Of a DNA stretch of 17,019 bases, positions 1-8,368 are shown one piece after another; the stretch's first letter is position 1; every line of letters begins with the position of its first letter. This DNA comes from Pseudomonadota bacterium (GTDB lineage Bacteria; Pseudomonadota; Alphaproteobacteria; Rhizobiales; Hyphomicrobiaceae). Under the pieces are notes generated by a model that saw nothing but the letters and a program-made list of their open reading frames with translations, did not search any database and was not told the DNA's origin. The position numbers were made by a program, and so were the translations under genes. The stretch lies in NCBI GenBank assembly GCA_023426855.1, contig JAEZBU010000036.1, forward strand, positions 1 through 17,019, given 5' to 3'.

Positions 1-2991
1 GCGCGGCACCGGAACCATCAGCCGCAGCATCCAGTCGAGCGCACGCTGCCAGCGCGGATCATCCGTGGTCGCACGCGCGTTGACGACGTCTATGCCGAGC
101 CCGCTGAACAGCGAGGGCGCGCGCAGGTGCGCCAGCATGCGCTGCGGGAAGAACGGTACGACGTAGTCGGTCGAAATCTGCGAAATGACCGCTGAACGTA
201 CGCCTTCCAGACCCGCCAGCATCGCCATCGTGAACGTTGTCGCGCCGAAGCAGTGCGCGATCACCTGAATGTCGGCGGCGCCCGTCTCAGTACGGATTTT
301 CGCGACGGCGGCCGGGAAGTCGTAAACCGCCACGTCGTCGGCGGTCCATTGCTCGGTCGCATGCATGAGATCGACGCTGGCGCGGAAGTCGAGCAGCCAG
401 CAGTCGTACCCGGCCAGCACCATGTATTCGAGCAGGTTGGTATCGATGGTGTCGATCGAGAAGATCAGGCTCGACACGCCGAGCCCGTGCGCGAACATCA
501 CCGGACCTTTCGTGCCGCCCTTGTAGCGGGTCAGGCGCAGCAACTTGCCGTCGGCGGTCTTGATCAAGTGCACTTCCGGCGCGGGAACGCGCAGATTGCG
601 CTTCTTGCGGGGGCTGAGTGCATCGTAGCGGTTCGAGCGCACCAGCATGCCGCCGTAGGTGTCGAACAGTTCTCGCGCGAAGAAGCGCCCGAACTTGGCG
701 GATGCTCGCATCCTGTCGGCGGCGTTGCGGCCGTCGGTGCCCTTCAACGTTTGCAGTTGGGTGGCGAAATCGGCCGGCTTGATTTCGAGAATACCGCGCG
801 CGAATGCACCGCCGCGCCCATCGCGGCCGTTATAGAGATCGACGTACAGCCGCGTCGTATCGCGCCATAGATCGAACTCCGCGTCGGAACGGACGATCTT
901 GTGACCGGCGAGGCGATATTCCTGGCCATCGCGGGTGGCGAGGCTGAAGGCATATTCGAAGCGCTTGGTCTCGACCGTATTCTGGTCGGCGCGCATCAAG
1001 TTGAACGTGCCGTCGAAGATGTCGAGCGGATCGGGCGATAGCGCCGGGCAATCTACCGTGCCGACCAATCGTCCGGTGCGGTTTTTGTCGGCAATGAAGC
1101 CGTCGATATCGTCGATCAGGATGGTCAGCGTGAAGCTGAAAGCGTGGCCTTCCGCGCGGCCCTTGGCGAAGGCGGCCTCGTAGGCCATGTCCGGTTCAGC
1201 GGCGATGAAGCCGGACATGCGCTCAGTGAATTCAATGCCAGCCGGCTTGGTGACGCCGGTTTCGACGGGGCTGGCGATGACGCGCGGCGCATCGGCCTTG
1301 GGCGCGGTGTCGAATGTCAGGCCGTAGTCCCTGGCGAGATGGATCATCGCGCGCTCGGCCAGCGCCGAGATAGTCAGCAGCGGATTGACACCGAGCGATC
1401 GGGGAATGATCGAGCCGTCGCAGACGTAAAGCCCTTTATGCACCGCATCGAGAGCCGCGCCGGGGGTGGCGTCGAAAAGCTGGCACTTGTGATTGACGAC
1501 GCCGGTCGAACTGTCCGACCCCATCGGGCATCCGCCGAGCGGATGCACGGTGATCAGGTTGTTACCGAGGAACGTCGTGGTCAGTGGATTGCGCGTGAAC
1601 GTACCGCCGGTCGCGGCGGTGGCAGCGTAGAGTTTCTCGCCGATGCTTTGGAAAATCGGCAGCTCGGTGACGCCGGGCCAGTGCACTTCCAGCCGGTCAT
1701 CACGCAAGTTCATGGTTCCCGATGCGCCGTCGTGGGCCATCACCAGGAACGTTTGCGTATGGTTCACCGCGCCTTTGTAGGCACCGAAGATCAGGCTTTG
1801 CGATACGCGCGCGGCTTCGTTGATCTCGTCCTCGACGCCGAAGTCGGTATCGACGCCGAAGGCCGCCGCACCGCCGGCCATGACCGCCGGCAGGATGGAG
1901 GCGAGACCGGAAGGAATGGTACCTTCCTCGATCACGATGCCGTCCTCCAGGCGCTCCGTGCCGCGCAGGTCGATCATGCCGGCGATACAGGGGCCGACGG
2001 CGCCGGGACTGGCGGTCGGCGGATGGCCGAAGCCGACGCCGTTGATCGGGATGTCATTGTTATAGGCGAAGGCGAGCACGTCGCCGTTGCCGGTGAAGCG
2101 CTGGCCGAGTTCCGCCGATACGTTGAGGCCCTGGTCGCGCGAACGCAGCAGGATTTCGGTTGAGCCCAGCGTGCCGGCGCCGAGCACCACGATGTCGGCG
2201 ACGATGGATTGTTCAGGGCCTGCAAACTTAGACCGCGTGCTGCCCGCACCTTCAAAGAACACCCGCCAGCGGTCGCGCTCCTGGCGCACGTGCATCACGC
2301 GCACTTCGGTGAAGATCTCCGCGCCGTGATTGTAGGCGTCGGCGAGGTACGTCATCTGCACTGTATTCTTGGCGCCGACGTTGCAACCTGAACAGCAGTC
2401 GCCGCACAGCGTGCAGGCCGGCTGCTCGACTCCGGCGTGGTTCACCTGGCGGTCGAAGGTGACGTTGATCGGCGGGCGCTGGGCGTTACGGCCGATGGCT
2501 TCGCCGGCGATCTCCAGCGCGGTGAGCTTGGGCAGCCGCGTGCGGCCGGGATAGGCGACCGGACGCAGCATCTCGCGGGCGCGCGCGTAGCCCTCGCGGC
2601 GTGTTGGATCGGCGCCGAGTTCCTTCGGCCAGACCGGATCGTCCCACACGCGATCATCCGGCGGCAGCGAAACGTTGGCGTTGATCAGCGAACCGCCGCC
2701 GAGGCCGCAGCCGACCAGCACGTGCATATCGTCGCCCATGCGCAGGTCGAACAGGCCGAGATCGGAACCGATGCGGCGGCCACCGATGCGGGTCTGCAAT
2801 TGCTCGCGCGCTTCGGCGAGGCGATCCGGGAACTCACCGAGCTGAAACTCGCGCCCACGTTCCAGCACCGCAACCCGAAGACCGCAGCGAGCAAGGCGCG
2901 AGGCGGCGACGCCAGCGCCATAGCCGGAGCCGACGATGATCGCGTCGTACTGGATCTTCAGGTCAGCGATTGGGCGCGATAGCCGCCGCAT
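1..2991 (-). CDS. GMC-family FAD oxidoreductase fused to alpha/beta hydrolase (C-terminus cut by window edge)
   Basis: The frame is open from ATG 2991 to the window edge, giving 997 visible codons; it lacks a stop only because the window ends. GGAGGG lies about 6 nt before the ATG. Residues 17-40 carry the Rossmann FAD motif (GSGYGAGVAASRLA) and then LERG. A cysteine cluster, CTLCGDCCSGC, starts at C193. The GMC active-site pair is H483 (TVHPLGGC) and N536 (GVNPLLTI), the His/Asn pair of cholesterol oxidase. Residues about 585-780 form a beta-rich middle region of the type seen in multidomain bacterial cholesterol-oxidase-like proteins. From about 805 an alpha/beta-hydrolase fold begins, with an oxyanion-type FAHGLG near 833 and a nucleophile elbow AHCFGA with Cys914 instead of Ser. 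The Asp and His of the triad must lie beyond base 1. The protein is probably cytoplasmic or peripheral; no signal peptide is seen. It is the last gene of a phosphoesterase-GMC-GMC unit. The domain call is firm; a sterol or other lipophilic alcohol as substrate is inference. Confidence 0.9.
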   Translation of the reverse strand, partial: MRRLSRPIADLKIQYDAIIVGSGYGAGVAASRLARCGLRVAVLERGREFQLGEFPDRLAEAREQLQTRIGGRRIGSDLGLFDLRMGDDMHVLVGCGLGGGSLINANVSLPPDDRVWDDPVWPKELGADPTRREGYARAREMLRPVAYPGRTRLPKLTALEIAGEAIGRNAQRPPINVTFDRQVNHAGVEQPACTLCGDCCSGCNVGAKNTVQMTYLADAYNHGAEIFTEVRVMHVRQERDRWRVFFEGAGSTRSKFAGPEQSIVADIVVLGAGTLGSTEILLRSRDQGLNVSAELGQRFTGNGDVLAFAYNNDIPINGVGFGHPPTASPGAVGPCIAGMIDLRGTERLEDGIVIEEGTIPSGLASILPAVMAGGAAAFGVDTDFGVEDEINEAARVSQSLIFGAYKGAVNHTQTFLVMAHDGASGTMNLRDDRLEVHWPGVTELPIFQSIGEKLYAATAATGGTFTRNPLTTTFLGNNLITVHPLGGCPMGSDSSTGVVNHKCQLFDATPGAALDAVHKGLYVCDGSIIPRSLGVNPLLTISALAERAMIHLARDYGLTFDTAPKADAPRVIASPVETGVTKPAGIEFTERMSGFIAAEPDMAYEAAFAKGRAEGHAFSFTLTILIDDIDGFIADKNRTGRLVGTVDCPALSPDPLDIFDGTFNLMRADQNTVETKRFEYAFSLATRDGQEYRLAGHKIVRSDAEFDLWRDTTRLYVDLYNGRDGRGGAFARGILEIKPADFATQLQTLKGTDGRNAADRMRASAKFGRFFARELFDTYGGMLVRSNRYDALSPRKKRNLRVPAPEVHLIKTADGKLLRLTRYKGGTKGPVMFAHGLGVSSLIFSIDTIDTNLLEYMVLAGYDCWLLDFRASVDLMHATEQWTADDVAVYDFPAAVAKIRTETGAADIQVIAHCFGATTFTMAMLAGLEGVRSAVISQISTDYVVPFFPQRMLAHLRAPSLFSGLGIDVVNARATTDDPRWQRALDWMLRLMVPVPR

Positions 2992-3051
2992 GGAGTTCCC
3001 TCCGAACGTCTAAATGTCTGTTGCGAAATTCATGGTGGCACATCCGATAGC

Positions 3052-4860
3052 TCATCCTGAGAGCCAGCCCAGAAAGCCTTTACGGCGTGGTGAATTGTCG
3101 GCCGCCGCGGGAGCCTTGCTCGCCGGCGGCAGCCAGTCCGGCGTTGGGCCTTCGCGCATGTTCCATTTCTGGTCGTGCGCGAGATGCATCATCGTCCGTT
3201 CGGCCAGCGCAGTGATCGTCAGCAGCGGATGCACACCCAGTGAGCAGGGGATCACCGAGCCGTCGCAGACGTAGAGCCCGTCATGAACGGCATCCGGATC
3301 GGAGGACGACGTATCGAACACCTGTCCCTTGTGATTGACCACGCCGTGCGTGCGGTTATCGGCCATGACGCAGCCGCCCAGCGGATGCACGGTCATCAGG
3401 TTGCCGCCGAGCAGGTTCTCGGACGCCGGATTGCGCAGGTATGTGCCGCCGGTTGCATGCGCGGCGACTTTCAGAACTTCCTCGATGCGCGCGAAGACGG
3501 CCTGCCGCGATGCGTTGGGCCAGGACACGACGATGCGCTCGCCTTCGATGCGCATGCGGCCCTCGCCGCCATCGTGACCGACGGCCAGGAAGGTCTGTGT
3601 GTTGTGGATCGCGCCGGTATAGGCGCCGCCGAACAGGCTTTGTGCTGAGCGTGCGAACTCGGCTAGTTCGCTCACGATCCGCTTGTCGCCGTCCTTGCCG
3701 AATATCGCGGCATTGGTGCCGAGCAGGACAGGCAGCAGCGCTGCCAGTGAACTCGGCAATGCGCATTCGACGATGGCAAGGCCGTCGCGCACGTCATCCG
3801 TGTCGCGCAGATCGATCAGGCCGTTGACGGCAGCGCCGACTGGGGGAAGCTGAGCCTTGGCCGGATGACCTCGACCGATACCGTTGACCGGCATCACGTT
3901 ATTGTAGGACAGCGCGATGGCATCGCCGTTGCTGGTGAAGTGCTGGCCAAGCTGATCGGACACGGCGAGCCCCTCGGCCGCCGACCGCATGAGGATCTCG
4001 GTGGAATTGAGCGTCCCGGCTGCCAGAACCACGAATGTCGCCGAGATATGCCGGCTGACGGCGCGGCTGTCGGCGTCGCCGCTTTCTACCACGACACGCC
4101 ACTTGCCGTCCGTCGTCTTACGGATGGAATGAACGCGGGTGCCGGTGAAGATCTCAGCCCCATGCGCGACGGCATCGGCGAGATACGTATTCGCAACCGT
4201 GGTCTTGGCGCCGACGTTGCAGCCGCCGCAGCAGTCACCGCAGGCGATGCAACTTGGCTGCGGCACCTTGGCGGCGTTCGGGCCGGACGAGAACGCAACG
4301 TGGATTGGCACCCCCTTGAGGTGCTTGTTCATGACGGACGCGGCTGCATCCAGTGCGCGCACCTTGGCAAAGCCCTGCCAGCCCGGTTGCGGGGAGGGAC
4401 GCAGCATGGCGCGGGCGCGCACATAGCCCTCGGCGAGTACGCGGTCGCTGCCGACCTGATGCGGCCATGCTGCGGATGAAAACACCCGCTCGTCCGGCGT
4501 CAGGCAGACGTTGGCATTGATCAGCGACGTGCCGCCGAGGCCGCAGCCCTGCAACACATGGATGCCTTCGCCGAGCCTCAGATCGAACAGCGCATCGCGC
4601 GCGCCCATGGCTGTGGTGGCACCGGACATCTGCAGCGCCTTCGTCGCCTCGATCGGGCCTGATGGAAAGTCGCCGGGCAGATATTCGCGGCCGCGTTCGA
4701 GCACGGCGACCTTGCGGCCGCAGCGCGCCAGCCGGCTGGCCGCGACGCCGCCGCCGTAGCCCGAGCCGATGACGAGGATGTCATAGCTCGCCTTCAGCTC
4801 CGACGCCGGCCTGGACAGGCGTGGAACCTGGGTTGCTGTGTCCTCTGCTGTCGCGTGCAT
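3052..4860 (-). CDS. GMC-family FAD oxidoreductase, cholesterol-oxidase-like, stand-alone
   Basis: This 602-aa flavoprotein is a paralogue of the oxidoreductase half of the gene that follows it; the two align by eye over nearly their whole length. AGGA lies about 9 nt upstream of ATG 4860. The FAD-binding GSGYGGG sits at residues 32-38, with E55 in LERG. The cysteine cluster CIACGDCCGGC spans 204-214 and is followed by NVGAK. The GMC catalytic motifs are H492 (TVHPLGGC) and H544 (GVHPLLTI). The second position is His, where the paralogue and cholesterol oxidase have Asn; His/His pairs are common in other GMC alcohol oxidases and dehydrogenases. The chain ends at about residue 600 in a basic tail and has no hydrolase part. 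It probably oxidises an alcohol group of a lipophilic substrate. It lies 22 bp after the phosphoesterase and 60 bp before the fusion gene, so cotranscription is likely. Substrate and electron acceptor are unknown. Confidence 0.9.
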   Translation of the reverse strand: MHATAEDTATQVPRLSRPASELKASYDILVIGSGYGGGVAASRLARCGRKVAVLERGREYLPGDFPSGPIEATKALQMSGATTAMGARDALFDLRLGEGIHVLQGCGLGGTSLINANVCLTPDERVFSSAAWPHQVGSDRVLAEGYVRARAMLRPSPQPGWQGFAKVRALDAAASVMNKHLKGVPIHVAFSSGPNAAKVPQPSCIACGDCCGGCNVGAKTTVANTYLADAVAHGAEIFTGTRVHSIRKTTDGKWRVVVESGDADSRAVSRHISATFVVLAAGTLNSTEILMRSAAEGLAVSDQLGQHFTSNGDAIALSYNNVMPVNGIGRGHPAKAQLPPVGAAVNGLIDLRDTDDVRDGLAIVECALPSSLAALLPVLLGTNAAIFGKDGDKRIVSELAEFARSAQSLFGGAYTGAIHNTQTFLAVGHDGGEGRMRIEGERIVVSWPNASRQAVFARIEEVLKVAAHATGGTYLRNPASENLLGGNLMTVHPLGGCVMADNRTHGVVNHKGQVFDTSSSDPDAVHDGLYVCDGSVIPCSLGVHPLLTITALAERTMMHLAHDQKWNMREGPTPDWLPPASKAPAAADNSPRRKGFLGWLSG

Positions 4861-4882
4861 CGTCGGCGTCCTACCCAGGTGA

Positions 4883-6970
4883 CTAGGCGCTCTTCTTGAT
4901 GCTTCGGGTCAATGGATCTCGGCCTTTGACGCTGGCGGCGTCAATGACGATAGGTCCATCGATCAGCTCCGGCTTCATCGGCCAGACGGAATGATATTCC
5001 GGGCCTTTGACGACCCCGTCGGCATCCGGCTTGGTCTTCATCCACATCGAGCGGATCGGCACGCTCTTCAGGCCGATGGGGTAGATCGTCAGGCGGTCCG
5101 GCTCGATCTTCATGCGCAGGAATTGGCGATAGATCGGCATGCGCATGGACGAGAACGCGTCATCGCAATGCCGGTTGAAGAAACTCGAAATCATCAGGTA
5201 CACGCCCCAGACGATCCCGCCGAAAATGCCGCCTACGAACCACATCAGCGGCGGCATCACGAAAGCTGGCGCGAGATCGAGATAGGTTTCCCTGATCCAT
5301 AGAAACTCCGGCGCGACGCTGGACCAGAGTTCATTTCCGTGATCGAGCAGCCATTGCGCAACGCCGGTCAGCAAGATGTAGGCCGTCACGGCGGTTGCCA
5401 GATGCGCGATCCAGTGGACGAAGCCCATCATGAAGCGGCCGAAGAAACTTCGCTTCGAGTCCGCATAGGCCACGAGGATCATCAAGATTGCGAGGGCGCC
5501 CAAGGCAAGCGCGGGATTGCGTATGCCCGCGTAAAGCGTGAGCAGAACGATGTCGCCAACGGAACTCAAGGTTTCAGGTGCGGTTCGCGCTGCTCTTCGG
5601 AGATTGTCCCCGACCGGCTCCGGAAAGCCGAATAGCCACTCGGCGACCGAGTGCGCACGGCGGCTGTCTCCAAACGTGACCTCTGTAACCGCGTAGGGCC
5701 ACGTCAGCAGCCAGTAGATGATGCCGAGGCCAACGCAGAACATATAGTTGCGCAATGGAAATCCGAGCACGAGCAGGTTGAGCCAGCGGCTGTCCTTGCG
5801 CGTCGGCCAGCAGGATTCCTTGGGCGGCCCGACGGGCTGTTCCTTGCACTCCAGCGTCAGGTCATGCTCCTGGCCGGCGAAGTGCAGCTTGCGCTCCTTC
5901 TTCAGCCAATGTGTCGGCGAGAAATATGCGCCGCCGCCGCCGGACGTGATGAAGTTGAGGCCGAGGTCCTGGGCCTTGTAGCGGCTGTAGTGATGCAGAT
6001 CGCCCGACAGGATCGCGCAGATGCGGGCGCCATGATCCAGCGCAAGGTTGACTACCACGTCGAGGTTGTCTTCACCGTGCAGTTCGCGGCGGCGGTCATA
6101 GTTCCAGCTTGGCTCGGCAATACACAGGATCAGCTTCGGCGGTTCGGTTTTGGAGCGCGCCATCTCGCGGGCGACCTGGCGGAAGTACAGCACCTGACCG
6201 GCGTCGAGATACTGCGAGAGCTGGATATCGGCGCCCCAGATCCACCAGTTGTTCGGCAGGCGGATGGCCCAATAGCTGCGATGTTGCGGGCAGAGCCAGC
6301 CACCGATGCGGTTGTCGAGGATGATCTCGTCATCCTGGGCGTAGCGAGATTTGCAGAAGACGTGGTCGAACGAATTCAGGCCATCGTACCAGTCGTGGTT
6401 GCCGGGCAGCGCGAACATGTGCCGCTTTTCCGGCTCCGTACGCGGATCGCCGGGCAGTGCCATTTCATAAGGCGCAACGAACCGGTTTTCGTAATCCCAG
6501 CGGCTGGGGAACGGATAGACCTCGTCTCCCCCGAGCAATAGCAGTTTGCCGCCCGGCAGCCGTCCAGCGCCCTCGATGTTGAGTTCATCGGCCGAGATCA
6601 GCGATGCAATGGCATAGGTGGAATCGAACCCATCGCCCATGTCAGCCGCGAAATCGCACCAGAACGCATCGCCCTGCATGAACTCCGGTTTGCGGGTGTA
6701 GTCATAGCGCTTGAGGACATCCTGCATCACGCCCGGCGCGAAGCCGTCGATGGTGGCCTGCATGATGCGCTGGTCGGCATATTGCCCGAACACGCCAGTA
6801 ATGACGTGGCGCAGTGCCGTTTCGGACAATTGACGGGGATTGTACCACTTCACCATCGTCGGAAAGGCGTGAATATCCCTTTCCTTGTCAGCCCCCCCGA
6901 GCATCGGTCGTACTCCCCACTCACGCAACGTCAAGCGCTCGCCCGCTGCATGCGGACGGCGGCGCAGCAT
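4883..6970 (-). CDS. Membrane-anchored calcineurin-like metallophosphoesterase
   Basis: A 695-aa protein with an N-terminal phosphoesterase domain and a C-terminal membrane domain. Metal-site motifs, numbered from ATG 6970, are GGD with D149, GNHD at 190-193 (PGNHDWYDG), and GDLHHY with D324, H326 and H327. The usual first D-x-H motif is replaced by DFAADMGDG near 106-114. Hydrophobic stretches near 400-425, 475-502, 512-542 and 565-598 look like about four membrane passes, followed by a soluble tail of about 95 residues. ATG 6970 has GGGAG 5 nt upstream. GTG 6985 (in frame) and ATG 6904 (GGGGAG 8 nt upstream) are alternatives, and conserved-looking sequence starts only after 6904. It heads the tight cluster with two GMC oxidases, which suggests removal of phosphate from a lipid-like molecule at the membrane. 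Family assignment is strong; substrate is unknown. The 153 bp before it show no convincing promoter. Confidence 0.85.
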   Translation of the reverse strand: MLRRRPHAAGERLTLREWGVRPMLGGADKERDIHAFPTMVKWYNPRQLSETALRHVITGVFGQYADQRIMQATIDGFAPGVMQDVLKRYDYTRKPEFMQGDAFWCDFAADMGDGFDSTYAIASLISADELNIEGAGRLPGGKLLLLGGDEVYPFPSRWDYENRFVAPYEMALPGDPRTEPEKRHMFALPGNHDWYDGLNSFDHVFCKSRYAQDDEIILDNRIGGWLCPQHRSYWAIRLPNNWWIWGADIQLSQYLDAGQVLYFRQVAREMARSKTEPPKLILCIAEPSWNYDRRRELHGEDNLDVVVNLALDHGARICAILSGDLHHYSRYKAQDLGLNFITSGGGGAYFSPTHWLKKERKLHFAGQEHDLTLECKEQPVGPPKESCWPTRKDSRWLNLLVLGFPLRNYMFCVGLGIIYWLLTWPYAVTEVTFGDSRRAHSVAEWLFGFPEPVGDNLRRAARTAPETLSSVGDIVLLTLYAGIRNPALALGALAILMILVAYADSKRSFFGRFMMGFVHWIAHLATAVTAYILLTGVAQWLLDHGNELWSSVAPEFLWIRETYLDLAPAFVMPPLMWFVGGIFGGIVWGVYLMISSFFNRHCDDAFSSMRMPIYRQFLRMKIEPDRLTIYPIGLKSVPIRSMWMKTKPDADGVVKGPEYHSVWPMKPELIDGPIVIDAASVKGRDPLTRSIKKSA

Positions 6971-7123
6971 ACTGGCTCCCGCCACGAAAGCCAGAACACG
7001 ACTATTTCTAACTACGAGGTTGGCCGATCATGTGGCCGCTGTGACACGGCTTGTGCATCGTCAGACAACCTACGACAAGTTCAGGGAAAATTGGTTATCC
7101 GACGATGCTGTTATTGGCCGAGA

Positions 7124-8368
7124 TCAGCGCCGGGCAGCGCGCGTTGCCATGACTTCGTCGAAAACGGCGGCAAATTCCACCGCGCCTGGTTTCACCACGT
7201 GGAAGTCCATCCGCACGTCGAGCTGTTTCAGCAACTCGGCGCCGGACCGCTTGTGCACGATCGGGTTGCGCTGATAGCCGCCGCGCGAGAAGAAGTTGCT
7301 GGTCGGGGCTTTGGCGCCGAGTGGCGTCATCATCTCGAGACCGGTCGCGGGGCCGGCGAGGTTCATCAGCTCAAGCTCGTTCGGCGTTAGAGATGTACGG
7401 CCCCCTCGCTCGGCGACCTCGCGCACGCCGCGCAGTTTGATGACCTGCAGCAACGGGCCGATATCGCCATCGAGATTGAGCGCGTGGATTCCGAGACCCC
7501 GCGGTGTCGCCGCGAAGCGCATGTGCGCGCTCCATTCGTTCGGCACACTGCGTGCGTTGGTCAACATGCGCCGGATGATGCGGGCTTTCTGGCGCAGCGC
7601 CGTGACGCGGGCAGCCGGGAGTCCGGGAGATTTCGCGGTGGTTTCCAGCCGCGCGATGAACGTCTCGCCGTGTTTGACCAGTTCGTTGACGGAATTGGCG
7701 TGGAGGAGCTGTGCATAGCCAAGCGCGGTCGAGATCGGCCGGCCCTGCTTGGTGATGGGGTTGATGCCCGACTGCATGTCATGCGTGCCCTGGCCGCCGG
7801 TTTCCAGCGCGTAGACCCTGACCACCTGATCCTTGGTCAGCCCGTGAGCCAATGCCTCTAGAGCATACCGGCGCTTGAACTCCCGCTCCTCAATGCGTTC
7901 GGGCACGAAGCCATAGTGCTCTTTTGCGTTGGACAGAACATCATCGACAGTCGGGATCGACCGGGCTTCGACCTTTGGGCCGAGATCGGCCCACATCTTG
8001 GCAAGCGGCTGCGACAGGCTCGGACCGCTATAGTCAGGCGGGAAGCTCATCACGTAGTCGTTGGGAGATGTCTGCTGCCCGGCACGGAGCTTGGCGCGCC
8101 GCGAAGACCGCACCTTCTCAACGTTAGACCAATAAGCATCGACTTGAGCGTTGTGGCTGTCCTGGGCAGCGCGCCATGCCTGAAACTCTCGCCGTTGCCG
8201 CTCGTCGAGCTGCTGGAGCATGGCAGTGACCCTGCTGTCGGTCTGTGACGATGCCAAGGCGTCTGATGATGTCGCGAGGCCGATCAATCCGGCCAGGGTG
8301 ATGCTGGCAACGGCCCCCGCCAGGTGGCCAGCAGCTGATGTGCGGATCAGCGATGTATATTTCATCAT
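7124..8368 (-). CDS. Exported protein of unknown function with lysozyme-like segment
   Basis: A 414-aa protein whose family I do not recognise. The N-terminus has a basic start, a hydrophobic stretch at about 14-33 and an ALA-S site near residue 39, consistent with Sec export. Residues 45-100 are charged and helical. The stretch around E189 (VYALETGGQGTHDMQSG, then GYAQLLHANSV near 217-226) resembles the catalytic Glu and G-x-x-Q-L motif of soluble lytic transglycosylases, but is not a clean match. The C-terminal half is mixed, with no cysteines and no membrane segments. ATG 8368 gives the better signal peptide; ATG 8389 adds seven residues and ATG 8365 removes one, and none has a clear ribosome site. 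It reads in the same direction as the phosphoesterase, 153 bp upstream of it, so cotranscription is possible but unproven. A peptidoglycan-active role is a weak inference. Confidence 0.75.
   Translation of the reverse strand: MMKYTSLIRTSAAGHLAGAVASITLAGLIGLATSSDALASSQTDSRVTAMLQQLDERQRREFQAWRAAQDSHNAQVDAYWSNVEKVRSSRRAKLRAGQQTSPNDYVMSFPPDYSGPSLSQPLAKMWADLGPKVEARSIPTVDDVLSNAKEHYGFVPERIEEREFKRRYALEALAHGLTKDQVVRVYALETGGQGTHDMQSGINPITKQGRPISTALGYAQLLHANSVNELVKHGETFIARLETTAKSPGLPAARVTALRQKARIIRRMLTNARSVPNEWSAHMRFAATPRGLGIHALNLDGDIGPLLQVIKLRGVREVAERGGRTSLTPNELELMNLAGPATGLEMMTPLGAKAPTSNFFSRGGYQRNPIVHKRSGAELLKQLDVRMDFHVVKPGAVEFAAVFDEVMATRAARR

Noticed and set aside
1144..2163. Open reading frame of 339 codons on the plus strand
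   Set aside because: Antisense to the GMC-hydrolase fusion, which has continuous conserved motifs across this region.
5651..6541. Open reading frame of 296 codons on the plus strand
   Set aside because: Antisense to the metallophosphoesterase catalytic domain.
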